From: an uncultured Flavobacteriaceae bacterium
GTDB taxonomy: Bacteria; Bacteroidota; Bacteroidia; Flavobacteriales; Flavobacteriaceae
DNA length: 64,000 bases
Assembly (NCBI GenBank): GCA_943787365.1
Contig: CALSMD010000001.1
Span: forward strand, 434,001 to 498,000
Direction of reading: 5' to 3'
This document shows, one piece after another, positions 9,957 through 17,605 of the stretch. Positions within the stretch are counted from its first letter, which is position 1, and the number at the start of each line of letters is the position of its first letter. The notes under the pieces are model-generated. The model saw nothing but the letters and a program-made list of their open reading frames with translations. It was not told the DNA's origin and made no database searches. The position numbers were made by a program, and so were the translations under genes.

Positions 9957-9995
9957 ATAATTAAATGAGCTGCGAACAGCTACTTATATAAGGTA

Positions 9996-10742
9996 TTAAG
10001 TGAGCATGCCACCATCGACGTTGATTGTTTGTCCAGTGATGTAACTTGATAAATCACTGGCGAGAAATACGCATGCATTGGCAATATCTTCAGGTGAACC
10101 GCCTCGTTTTAAAGGAATTCCAGCACGCCATCCTGCTACGGTTGCTTCGTCTAATTTAGCCGTCATTTCCGTTTCAATAAATCCTGGTGCAATCACGTTA
10201 CTTCTAATGTTTCTTGATCCAAGCTCTAAAGCTACTGATTTTGAAAAGCCGATAATACCTGCTTTAGAAGCTGCATAATTGGTTTGGCCCGCATTTCCTT
10301 TCACGCCTACGACTGAACTCATGTTTATAATAGATCCTTTACGTTGCTTTAACATCGTGCGTTGTACCGCTTTAGTCATGTTAAAAACAGACTTTAGGTT
10401 GACTTCAATCACTTTATCAAAATCATCTTCACCCATTCGCATGAGTAGATTGTCTTTTGTAATCCCGGCGTTGTTTATAAGAATATCAATCCCTCCAAAA
10501 TCCGCGAGTACGTCTTCTGCAAGTTTTTGGGCATCGTTAAAATTAGCGGCATTGCTTTGGTATCCCTTAACGGTCGTTCCAAAAGCTTGTAATTCTGTTT
10601 CTAAAGCGTTGGCAGCTTCAACAGATGCACTGTATGTAAACGCAACATTTGCGCCATGCTGAGCAAAAACGGTTGCAATTCCTTTTCCAATACCGCGACT
10701 TGCTCCTGTGATAATGGCTGTTTTTCCTTCTAATAGTTTCAT
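9996..10742 (-). CDS. fabG: FabG, 3-oxoacyl-ACP reductase
   Basis: NADPH-dependent reductase of type II fatty-acid elongation. The 248 residues form a short-chain dehydrogenase: nucleotide loop GASRGIGKG near residue 13, NNAGITKDNLLMRM near 90, catalytic Ser in INMSSVVG, and the catalytic YAASK motif near 156. C-terminal ITGQTINVDGGM is typical of FabG rather than other SDR enzymes. It is first in a minus-strand group with the vWA-like and prohibitin genes, and a perfect TAnnTTTG box lies 52 bases upstream. Confidence 0.93.
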   Translation of the reverse strand: MKLLEGKTAIITGASRGIGKGIATVFAQHGANVAFTYSASVEAANALETELQAFGTTVKGYQSNAANFNDAQKLAEDVLADFGGIDILINNAGITKDNLLMRMGEDDFDKVIEVNLKSVFNMTKAVQRTMLKQRKGSIINMSSVVGVKGNAGQTNYAASKAGIIGFSKSVALELGSRNIRSNVIAPGFIETEMTAKLDEATVAGWRAGIPLKRGGSPEDIANACVFLASDLSSYITGQTINVDGGMLT

Positions 10743-10793
10743 ATAGTTCCTTCTAAAAAATTTATATATAATATCTGTAAATATTATTCATAT

Positions 10794-10801
10794 CAAAGAT
10801 A
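10794..10801 (-). promoter_or_regulatory. -7 promoter box for fabG
   Basis: TATCTTTG on the minus strand matches TAnnTTTG perfectly, 52 bases upstream of the fabG ATG. The remaining 287-base gap to the next gene is AT-rich and shows nothing else I can name. Confidence 0.45.
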
Positions 10802-11029
10802 GTAAAATGCTTTCAAATAAAATTCCTTTAAAAATGATTTGTGAATGCTATGAATAAATCAGAACGTCAAAGTAGGCTGTTAAATAGTATTTATTTCAAG
10901 CTTAAAAATCGAATTTGAGTGCACAACTATAATTTTTAAACTTAAACAGATGTCATTATATAGCTAAAATATTACGAGTTATGATTATTATTTTGTTTAT
11001 TTGTTTTAATAAATAATTAAACAAAACTT

Positions 11030-12394
11030 ATGAAAACATTGAATCTTTTTAAATTTATCCTTTTTGGATTTTTAATCACAAGTTGCTCTGACAGTAATGA
11101 ACCTACAGGATCTGGTTCTGGGTCTGACAACGAAGCAGTAACATCAATAACATTGTCAACAGCTTCTAATACAGTCAACACAAGTTCTCAAGTAGCGTTC
11201 ATCATAACAGGCAACAACTCTACTGACTTAACAAGTTTATCCTCTATAAAAGTAGATGACCTTTCTGTTTCAAACCCTTTCTCGTTTAACTTAGAAGGAA
11301 CTTACCAAGTGGTTGCTACGTATGAAGATTTAACATCAAACACACTCACAATTACTGTGACTGATGTTCCACCTACGAGTATTGAATTAAGTTTTGATCA
11401 AGATAGTTATAACAATGGAGACTCTGCCATATTTGTTGTTACAGATAACTTCAATAATACGGTCACAACGGAAGCTGAAGTGACTGTGAACGGAACGGTT
11501 ACTACAGCCAATCCCTATCCATTTACTGCTGATGGCACTTATAATTTTGAAGCTACTTACGAAGGCTTAACTTCCAATACAATAACTATTAATGTGGTAT
11601 CCGCTTCTAGTCCAAGTGACACCTCGTCATTTACAGCTTCTGGAGCTCCAACAACTTTTACTAAGAAAGCACTTTTAGAAGATTTCACAGGAACATGGTG
11701 CCCACAATGTCCACCTGCGGGCTCCGCTATTGCAAATGCAATGAGTGGAAATTCAAACATATTTGGAGTCGGCTATCATGCTGGTGGTGGCGGTAGTGAG
11801 CCAATGACCATTCCAGAAACTGCTTTCTGGTCTGGTTACTATAACGTGACTGGTTTTCCAACGGTTTATGTGAACGGTCCAGATACGCGATGGAATTATA
11901 ACAGCATGTCACAAGTGAACACCGAACTAGCAGAAACTGCGACCGTTGGTTTAGCTGTTGACGCAGCTCTTGTCGGTGGTAAACTCGATTTAGAAGTTAA
12001 AGTTGGATTTAACACAGCAGCAAATGAAGCTGTACAGTTAATGATCTATTTGGTAGAAGACAATGTTACAACCTCTACAGCGCAAGCAGGCTCTTCTCAG
12101 GGGGTCAATTATGTGCACAGAGATGTTTTAAGAGAAGTTTACACCGATCAATTAGGAGATGCTATTGAAGCTTCTAACACCATGGCTGGAGGAGTTTTGA
12201 CACGCACCCTTACGGGACTCGACTTGCCATCTAATGTAGATGATGTCGCTAATTTAAAAGTGATTGCATTTGTAAGAAACACTTATACTAAAACTTTTGT
12301 GGATTACTTTGATAACACCCATACAGATTCACCACACTACGATATTTATAATGTACAAGAAGTGCACGTTGGAGAAACGCAAGCTTTTGATTAA
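11030..12394 (+). CDS. Omp28-like outer membrane lipoprotein with two Ig-like repeats
   Basis: A 454-residue exported lipoprotein. The signal peptide ends in a lipobox (FLITSC, Cys near residue 19), followed by a Ser/Gly linker. Two similar beta-sandwich repeats (about 36-110 and 114-190) share the pattern NPF/YPF..G.Y...ATYE.LTSNT.TI.V. The C-terminal half (about 205-454) is Omp28-like with a thioredoxin-type CPQCPPAG motif (LLEDFTGTWCPQCPPAGSA). Related proteins are surface antigens of unknown biochemical role; the CxxC motif suggests redox activity but that is inference. It has its own terminator and no operon partner. Confidence 0.85.
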   Translation: MKTLNLFKFILFGFLITSCSDSNEPTGSGSGSDNEAVTSITLSTASNTVNTSSQVAFIITGNNSTDLTSLSSIKVDDLSVSNPFSFNLEGTYQVVATYEDLTSNTLTITVTDVPPTSIELSFDQDSYNNGDSAIFVVTDNFNNTVTTEAEVTVNGTVTTANPYPFTADGTYNFEATYEGLTSNTITINVVSASSPSDTSSFTASGAPTTFTKKALLEDFTGTWCPQCPPAGSAIANAMSGNSNIFGVGYHAGGGGSEPMTIPETAFWSGYYNVTGFPTVYVNGPDTRWNYNSMSQVNTELAETATVGLAVDAALVGGKLDLEVKVGFNTAANEAVQLMIYLVEDNVTTSTAQAGSSQGVNYVHRDVLREVYTDQLGDAIEASNTMAGGVLTRTLTGLDLPSNVDDVANLKVIAFVRNTYTKTFVDYFDNTHTDSPHYDIYNVQEVHVGETQAFD

Positions 12395-12430
12395 ATAGTC
12401 TAATTAAAACTTAATAATGTTAAACATAAA

Positions 12431-12457
12431 AAAGCCACTCCAGGAGTGGCTTTTTTG
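12431..12457 (+). terminator. Terminator of the Omp28-like gene
   Basis: GCCACTC CAG GAGTGGC forms a 7-bp stem with a 3-nt loop, flanked by an A-run and followed by six T residues, 36 bases after the stop codon. Confidence 0.85.
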
Positions 12458-12569
12458 TTTAAGGACTTATATGTAAATAGTTAAGGCATTATATTTATAT
12501 AAATTAACTGTACGAAATCATTTATGATTGTATATTTAGGTATAAACCTACTTAAAACAATTTATAATT

Positions 12570-12946
12570 ATGAAAAAATTAGCCCTATTCATTTGCCTAT
12601 TTACTATTACAGTTTCATTCTCACAAACAACCAAAGAAGATTTACTCGGAAAGTGGCATCTCCTCACACTTACAATTGACGGTGAAGTATTGACCACCTA
12701 CGAAGCTATTGATTCTGAAGAGTTTTATCATGAATATTTAGAGGATTAAACGTTTATAACTACCGTTAATGACAAAAAAGACGATGGCAAGTGGGAGCTA
12801 TCTATGGACAATGAAACATTAGATATCATTTTGGGAACTAGAAGTGGGGAGCTTCATTTTAAATCTTGAAAATTTCTACTGACGAGCTGCAGCTGTTAGA
12901 TACCGATGAGGAAAATGAAATTATTTTAACTTTTAAGAAAGTGTAA
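12570..12946 (+). pseudogene. Broken lipocalin-like secreted protein gene
   Basis: The intact 5' part encodes a 59-residue product with a signal peptide (MKKLALFICLFTITVSFSQ) followed by KEDLLGKWHL, the start pattern of lipocalin-like proteins of Bacteroidetes. A TAA at 12747 interrupts the frame, but coding continues in phase beyond it (FITTVNDKKDDGKWELSM, then NETLDIIL) up to about 12866. There a frameshift moves the end of the gene to another frame (ILKISTDELQLLD ... ILTFKKV) with a stop at 12944. Repairing both lesions gives about 125 residues, a plausible length. Reading: a recently decayed gene. A sequencing error could explain one lesion but less easily two. Confidence 0.7.
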
Positions 12947-12991
12947 TTTTCAAAACTCTTAGAGAAAACTACAACTTAGTAAATATAGAAT

Positions 12992-13031
12992 CCCCGTTGA
13001 CACATCATTAAAATGTGTCAACGGGGGTTTT
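12992..13031 (+). terminator. Strong hairpin terminator after the broken lipocalin-like gene
   Basis: A 14-bp perfect stem CCCCGTTGACACAT / ATGTGTCAACGGGG with a 7-nt loop is followed by a T-rich stretch (gttttactttttaa). It lies 45 bases after the last plausible stop of the broken lipocalin-like gene. Confidence 0.7.
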
Positions 13032-13034
13032 ACT

Positions 13035-13128
13035 TTTTAATAAATTTAGCACAATCATACTCATCCTTCACTTTCAGTGCATTCCCTTATAAGGGACAGA
13101 TTAGCGTAAAAGAGTTGTAGAGACTGCA
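13035..13128. repeat. Direct repeat copy A (~95 bp)
   Basis: This segment is repeated in the same orientation at 14022-14119 with roughly 85-90% identity by eye and one 4-nt length difference near its left third. Both copies contain the 12-bp palindrome CCCTTATAAGGG. The minus strand of this copy reads like a protein tail (GNALKVKDEYDCAKFIKK then stop) interrupted upstream by a stop codon, so the repeat may be a decayed gene end. Confidence 0.8.
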
Positions 13129-13295
13129 CGGCAATTAGGATATTAATAGCGTTTTTATTTGGTATCTTTACAATATGGTTAATACAAGGCGGATTAATTA
13201 TTCCTATTGCTTCATCAAATGCGAGGCTATTGTTTATGTGCTTTGGCATGATATAATGAAAGAATTGTTCCGGACTATTTTAGCTCAAAAAAAGA

Positions 13296-13598
13296 ATGAA
13301 AAATATGAAACTATCAGAAGAAGATATAAAAAAACAATTTAGTAACTTAAATTCTAAATGGAGTATTAAAGAAAGTTTTATACATCGTGAATTTCTTTTT
13401 AAAAATTTCACACAAGCCTTTTCTTTTATGACTTCTGTTGCATTTGAGGCAGAAAAAAGTAATCATCATCCAAATTGGGAGAACGTTTATAATTCTGTAA
13501 AAGTATCTCTGAGTACTCATGATCAAGGTGGACTCACTTCTAAAGATTTTGACATAGCAAAAAAAATGGATTCACTTTTTCAACTTTTTTCACAATAA
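13296..13598 (+). CDS. Pterin-4a-carbinolamine dehydratase (PCD/DCoH)
   Basis: Dehydrates 4a-hydroxytetrahydropterin, regenerating the cofactor oxidised by aromatic amino acid hydroxylases. The 100-residue length fits the family and the conserved active-site signature is present as EAEKSNHHPNWENVYN followed by STHDQGGLTSKDFDIA. The start at MKNMKLSEEDIKK is uncertain, as the Met at 13305 is equally plausible. The gene stands alone between two direct repeats, about 43 kb from the phenylalanine hydroxylase gene of this window, which is its likely metabolic partner. Confidence 0.92.
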   Translation: MKNMKLSEEDIKKQFSNLNSKWSIKESFIHREFLFKNFTQAFSFMTSVAFEAEKSNHHPNWENVYNSVKVSLSTHDQGGLTSKDFDIAKKMDSLFQLFSQ

Positions 13599-13626
13599 TA
13601 TTTATAAACAATAAATCTTCTTCTTT

Positions 13627-13848
13627 TTATCCTCTTGTGTTTGTTGTTTTGGTGTAAGTAAGCCCATTTCCACTAAGTTTTTGTAGATTTTTTAAAACAC
13701 TTGCTTTATCGGTTTTTGAAAGAGTTGATTTAGTAACATTTCCTTTAGAATCAATAGTAACTAATTCTCCATCTGCCAGTTTATCTAGGATTTTTGTGGC
13801 TGTCTCTAAAATGAATGTCTTAGGATTATCTCCACCAACCCCGCTCCC
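13627..13848 (-). pseudogene. Frameshifted 3' fragment of an unrecognised gene
   Basis: On the minus strand an open frame without a start codon encodes GVGGDNPKTFILETATKILDK ... STLSKTDKASVLKNLQKL. After LQKL, removing one A would join it to VEMGLLTPKQQTQEDKKKK ending at a stop near 13608, a more natural helix-turn-wing-like C-terminus than the in-frame ending SGNGLTYTKTTNTRG. The fragment therefore lacks its 5' end and seems to carry a one-base insertion. I do not recognise the parent family. Confidence 0.5.
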
Positions 13849-13937
13849 TTAAGTTGTACTTAGTGGCCGTGAACTAGGACACTATCCTAAAAACGTTTTT
13901 TACTTTCACTCATACTTCCTACCAATTTTTGATGTTA

Positions 13938-13955
13938 CCACGCTTTAGCGTGGCG
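13938..13955. repeat. Small hairpin CCACGCTTTAGCGTGG
   Basis: CCACGC TTTA GCGTGG forms a 6-bp GC-rich stem with a tetraloop, 20 bases left of the 30-bp palindrome. The surroundings (GCGTGGCGGTAGCGGGG) are unusually GC-rich for this genome, which suggests an inserted REP-like module. Confidence 0.55.
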
Positions 13956-13974
13956 GTAGCGGGGAAGCAAGGCA

Positions 13975-14004
13975 CTAGTAAATACTAGCGCTAGTATTTA
14001 CTAG
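13975..14004. repeat. 30-bp perfect palindrome with CTAG units
   Basis: The sequence beginning CTAGTAAATACTAGCG and ending TATTTACTAG is its own reverse complement over all 30 bases. Five CTAG tetramers occur between 13975 and 14010; CTAG is usually under-represented in bacterial genomes. There is no T-run, so it is not an ordinary terminator. A mobile-element end, a REP-like element or a binding site is possible. Confidence 0.85.
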
Positions 14005-14021
14005 GACTAGCAGGAGATTTT

Positions 14022-14119
14022 TTTTAATAAATTTAGTACAATCGGTACTTCTCATCCTTCACTTTCAGCACATTCCCTTATAAGGGACAGCTTAGCATAA
14101 AAGAGTTGTAGAGGTTGCA
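14022..14119. repeat. Direct repeat copy B (~95 bp)
   Basis: Second copy of the repeat at 13035-13128, 987 bases downstream, including the shared palindrome CCCTTATAAGGG and the tail AAAAGAGTTGTAGAG. The sequences outside the two copies differ. With the palindrome and the gene fragments between the copies, this marks 13.0-14.1 kb as a patch of accessory or decayed DNA. Confidence 0.8.
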
Positions 14120-14169
14120 ATGTATCAAATTTTAACAATTCGTTTACAGGTAATTAAAATTTAACGGGG

Positions 14170-14197
14170 GAAAAAACTCCTAATAAAAATTAGGAGG
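14170..14197 (-). terminator. Terminator after sucD
   Basis: On the minus strand CTCCTAAT TTTT ATTAGGAG (8-bp stem) is followed by six U residues, 28 bases after the sucD stop codon. It ends the seven-gene envelope operon. Confidence 0.85.
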
Positions 14198-14224
14198 CTA
14201 GATATTATATAAAAAAGGAATTTT

Positions 14225-15097
14225 CTAAGCCAGCACTTCCGCTACTTTCTTCCCGATTTCAGCAGGAGATTCCACAACGTGAATTCCGCATTCTCTCATG
14301 ATTTGTTTTTTGGCTTGAGCAGTATCATCGCTACCACCAACAATGGCACCAGCATGGCCCATGGTACGTCCGGCAGGAGCCGTTTCGCCAGCAATAAAAC
14401 CAACTACGGGCTTTTTACTGCCGCTGTTTTTATACCATTTGGCAGCATCTCCTTCAAGTTGTCCGCCAATTTCACCAATCATCACCACACATTCGGTTTC
14501 TGAATCGTTGATAAGCATTTCTAAAGCCTCTTTGGTTGTGGTTCCAATAATTGGGTCGCCACCAATTCCAATCGCAGTCGTAATTCCTAAACCTTGTTTC
14601 ACCACTTGATCTGCTGCTTCATAAGTTAAAGTTCCTGATTTAGAAACAACGCCAACTGTTCCTTTTTTGAAAACAAATCCAGGCATGATGCCTACTTTTG
14701 CTTCTCCAGGCGTAATCACCCCAGGACAGTTAGGACCTACCAATCGGCAGTCTTTTCCACTAATATAGTTTGAAGCCTTGATCATATCGGCTACAGGAAT
14801 TCCTTCTGTTATGGTAATAATCACTTTAATACCAGCATCGGCCGCTTCCATAATGGCATCGGCTGCAAAAGCGGGTGGTACAAAAATAATGGTTGTGTCC
14901 GCTCCTACTTGTTCCACTGCTTCTTGAACGGTATTAAAAACTGGTTTTTCTAAATGCGTTTGACCGCCTTTTCCGGGAGTTACACCACCAACAACGTTCG
15001 TTCCGTAGTCAATCATTTGAGAGGCATGAAAAGTCCCTTCACTTCCTGTAAATCCTTGAACTATTATTTTTGAATCTTTATTTACTAAAACACTCAT
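14225..15097 (-). CDS. sucD: SucD, succinyl-CoA ligase alpha subunit
   Basis: CoA-binding alpha subunit of the TCA-cycle enzyme that couples succinyl-CoA to nucleoside triphosphate formation. The 290 residues include the CoA-binding N-terminal fold (IIVQGFTGSEGTFHASQMI), GPNCPGVITPGEAKVGIM, and the phosphohistidine loop GRTMGHAGAIVGG near residue 247. SucB/SucC is not next to it, which is common in this phylum. It is the last gene of the envelope operon but has a TACATTTG box 34 bases upstream, suggesting its own promoter. Confidence 0.95.
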   Translation of the reverse strand: MSVLVNKDSKIIVQGFTGSEGTFHASQMIDYGTNVVGGVTPGKGGQTHLEKPVFNTVQEAVEQVGADTTIIFVPPAFAADAIMEAADAGIKVIITITEGIPVADMIKASNYISGKDCRLVGPNCPGVITPGEAKVGIMPGFVFKKGTVGVVSKSGTLTYEAADQVVKQGLGITTAIGIGGDPIIGTTTKEALEMLINDSETECVVMIGEIGGQLEGDAAKWYKNSGSKKPVVGFIAGETAPAGRTMGHAGAIVGGSDDTAQAKKQIMRECGIHVVESPAEIGKKVAEVLA

Positions 15098-15130
15098 GTG
15101 GTTTTGTTTTTATTGGTTTTTTAACTGCTG

Positions 15131-15138
15131 CAAATGTA
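15131..15138 (-). promoter_or_regulatory. -7 promoter box for sucD
   Basis: TACATTTG (minus strand) matches TAnnTTTG perfectly, 34 bases upstream of the sucD ATG in the gap after the second lpxD-like gene. It could allow sucD expression independent of the envelope genes. Confidence 0.45.
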
Positions 15139-15183
15139 ATTTTTTGAATGGAAATCTTAAAGGTTTTAACGTTTAAAATTCTA

Positions 15184-16125
15184 TCAATTTTTCTTTTCTT
15201 TTAATTCTTGAATGATCTCTGGTAATTTACGAAGCAATGCCAATTCTTTTAGTTTGGCTCGTGCCTCTTCAATAGGCGTTCCAAAGTATGTTTTACCTCC
15301 TTCAATAGATTTTGTAACGCCTGTTTGTCCTAAGACAACTGCTTTAGCGCCAATAGTAATTCCGCTCGTGGTACCTACTTGTCCCCAAATAGTGACATCA
15401 TCTTCTACAATACAACAACCAGCAATGCCCGTTTGAGACGCAATCAAGCAATTTTTTCCGATGAGCGTGTCATGGCCCACCTGAATCAAATTATCCAATT
15501 TAGAACCTACTCCGATAGTTGTATCTCCAGTCACACCGCGATCAATGGTACATGAAGTCCCAATGTGTACATCATTCTCAATCACCACCCGACCACACGA
15601 TTGCAATTGGTCATAGCCTTCGGGACGTTTTTTATAATAGAAAGCGCTAGCTCCTAAAACTGTATTTGCATGAATGATGACATTATCTCCAATAATAGTT
15701 CCATCATATATACTCACATTAGAATGGATTGTACAATGCTTTCCAATGACCACATTGTTTCCAATAAAACAATTGGGTTGAATAGTAGTGCCAGTTCCTA
15801 TTTTGGCAGTATCAGAAATCGCTTTATGAGATGCTTGAAAAGGAGTGAAATGAGCGGTGAGTTTATTGAAATCTCTAAAAGGATCGTCAGAAATTAATAG
15901 TGCTTTTCCTTCTGGACATTCCACTTTTTTGTTGATAAGTACCACCGTTGCTTTAGAAGCAAGGGCTTTATCGTAATATTTAGGATGGTCCACAAATACG
16001 ATGTCGCCAGCAGACACCACGTGAATTTCATTCATACCCAACACTTCAAAATCTGGGTCTCCTACATACTCACAATCAATTAGCGATGCAATTGTTTTTA
16101 GGGGATGGGGCTGAACAAATTTCAT
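15184..16125 (-). CDS. LpxD-like UDP-3-O-acylglucosamine N-acyltransferase paralogue
   Basis: A 313-residue hexapeptide-repeat acyltransferase. An N-terminal uridine-binding-like domain (about 1-100) resembles LpxD (VSAGDIVFVDHPKYYDKAL). A left-handed beta-helix follows (about 105-265; repeats such as IGNNVVIGKHCTIHSNVSI) and a helical tail ends in lysines. The His in DNLIQVGHDTLIG corresponds to the catalytic His of LpxD. It is distinct from the full LpxD encoded four genes upstream. Either it acylates another substrate or it provides a second acyl-chain specificity; both are inference. It follows efp after 91 bases in the same operon. Confidence 0.85.
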   Translation of the reverse strand: MKFVQPHPLKTIASLIDCEYVGDPDFEVLGMNEIHVVSAGDIVFVDHPKYYDKALASKATVVLINKKVECPEGKALLISDDPFRDFNKLTAHFTPFQASHKAISDTAKIGTGTTIQPNCFIGNNVVIGKHCTIHSNVSIYDGTIIGDNVIIHANTVLGASAFYYKKRPEGYDQLQSCGRVVIENDVHIGTSCTIDRGVTGDTTIGVGSKLDNLIQVGHDTLIGKNCLIASQTGIAGCCIVEDDVTIWGQVGTTSGITIGAKAVVLGQTGVTKSIEGGKTYFGTPIEEARAKLKELALLRKLPEIIQELKEKKN

Positions 16126-16216
16126 GTGTATGTATTTATTGTTTTTTAACGGTCACATGGTACATCCATATAATCATTCACCTAAGGTATCAAACCCTCG
16201 GTATGGATGTTTCATA

Positions 16217-16783
16217 TTATTCTTTAATGCGTTCTTTGTACGATCCTTTGACCGTTTCTACTTTAATTTTATCTCCTTCATTAATAAATAAAGGAACCAT
16301 CACCGTTGCACCGGTTTCAACCGTTGCAGGTTTAGTCGCATTGGTCGCTGTATTGCCTTTGATGCCGGGTTCTGTTGCAGTCACTTCAAGAATAACGCTC
16401 GCTGGTAAATCTACCGAAAGTGGTGAGCTGTCCTCTGTATTAATAAGTACTGTTACAACTTCGCCTTCTTTCATTAAATCAGGACTGTCCAAAACTGCTT
16501 TCTGGAGTTCAATTTGAGAATAATCGGCAGTATTCATAAAATGAAACGTTTCCCCATCATTATATAAAAATTGAAATTTATGAGTCTCAACTCTGACTTC
16601 CTCAATCTTGTGACCTGCTGAAAACGTGTTATCTATCACTTTTCCGTTGGTGACACTTTTCATTTTTGTTCTTACAAACGCTGGACCTTTACCAGGTTTC
16701 ACGTGTAAAAATTCAATCACTTTAAAAATATCGTGACTGTATCTTATACATAAACCATTTCTAATATCTGATGTACTTGCCAT
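16217..16783 (-). CDS. efp: Elongation factor P
   Basis: Translation factor that enters the E site and relieves ribosome stalling at polyproline. The 188 residues hold three OB/KOW-like domains. The loop carrying the modified lysine reads KPGKGPAFVRTKM near residue 33, and the C-terminal signature is FINEGDKIKVETVKGSYKERIKE. Only nine bases separate it from lpxA, so it is cotranscribed with lipid A genes. No dedicated EF-P modification gene (epmA/B or earP) lies in this window. Confidence 0.96.
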   Translation of the reverse strand: MASTSDIRNGLCIRYSHDIFKVIEFLHVKPGKGPAFVRTKMKSVTNGKVIDNTFSAGHKIEEVRVETHKFQFLYNDGETFHFMNTADYSQIELQKAVLDSPDLMKEGEVVTVLINTEDSSPLSVDLPASVILEVTATEPGIKGNTATNATKPATVETGATVMVPLFINEGDKIKVETVKGSYKERIKE

Positions 16784-16791
16784 ATGTGTGT

Positions 16792-17577
16792 TTAATTAGA
16801 TTTAAAATATCCTTTCATAATTCCACGATGAGAATTTTTGATGAATTGTAAAATTTCATCACGCTCTGGAGTGGCTTCCATTTCAGCTTCAATAATTTCT
16901 GAAGCTTGAGAATTGTTGTAATTTTTTTGATAAAGTAATCTGTATATATTTTGTATTTCTTTAATCTTATCTGAAGTAAACCCGCGACGTCTGAGTCCAA
17001 CAGAATTGATTCCGACATAAGATAAAGGCTCTCTTGCTGCCTTTACATACGGGGGAACATCTTTACGAACTAAAGATCCACCTGTAACAAAGGCGTGATT
17101 TCCAATGGAACAAAACTGATGTACAGCTGTCATTCCGGCCAATACAACAGAGTCACCTACTGTGGTGTGTCCAGCGAGTGTACTATTATTTGAAAATATA
17201 CAATTATTTCCAACGGTACAGTCATGCGCAATATGGCAATAAGCCATAATCAAACAATTGTCTCCGATGACGGTTTTCATTTTATCTGTAGTTCCACGAT
17301 TGATGGTGACACATTCTCTTATGGTCACGTTGTTTCCAATAACAACAGTGGTGTCTTCATCGTCGTATTTTAGATCTTGAGGCATTGCAGAAATAACAGA
17401 GCCCGGAAAAATACTACAATTTTTTCCGATGCGAGCACCTTCCATAATTGTAACGTTCGATCCAATCCAAGTCCCCTCGCCTATCACAACATTATTATTA
17501 ATCGTAGTAAAAGGTTCTATCACCACATTTTTGGCAATTTTTGCACCAGGGTGTACGTAAGCTAAAGGTTGATTCAT
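16792..17577 (-). CDS. lpxA: LpxA, UDP-GlcNAc O-acyltransferase
   Basis: First enzyme of lipid A synthesis, transferring a 3-hydroxyacyl chain from ACP to the 3-OH of UDP-GlcNAc. The 261 residues show a hexapeptide beta-helix (residues 1-185; IAKNVVIEPFTTINNNVVIGEG), the catalytic His in IMAYCHIAHDCTVGNN near 122, and a helical C-terminal domain (VGLRRRGFTSDKIKEIQNIYR). Length matches E. coli LpxA. It lies 28 bases after lpxC-fabZ. Confidence 0.96.
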   Translation of the reverse strand: MNQPLAYVHPGAKIAKNVVIEPFTTINNNVVIGEGTWIGSNVTIMEGARIGKNCSIFPGSVISAMPQDLKYDDEDTTVVIGNNVTIRECVTINRGTTDKMKTVIGDNCLIMAYCHIAHDCTVGNNCIFSNNSTLAGHTTVGDSVVLAGMTAVHQFCSIGNHAFVTGGSLVRKDVPPYVKAAREPLSYVGINSVGLRRRGFTSDKIKEIQNIYRLLYQKNYNNSQASEIIEAEMEATPERDEILQFIKNSHRGIMKGYFKSN

Positions 17578-17605
17578 GATGTTTGTTTTTTAATCTAAAA
17601 CAGAT

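Noticed and set aside
13061-13249. 62-residue minus-strand ORF MPKHINNSLAFDEA...
   Set aside because: It overlaps direct repeat A, has no recognisable fold or promoter, and the plus strand of the same DNA (13110-13256) reads as an equally good membrane-like fragment without a start codon. Probably debris.
13110-13256. 48-codon plus-strand open frame with a transmembrane-like stretch (ILIAFLFGIFTIWLIQGG)
   Set aside because: No start codon at its beginning, a stop immediately upstream, and overlap with repeat A. It may be a gene remnant but cannot be called a gene.
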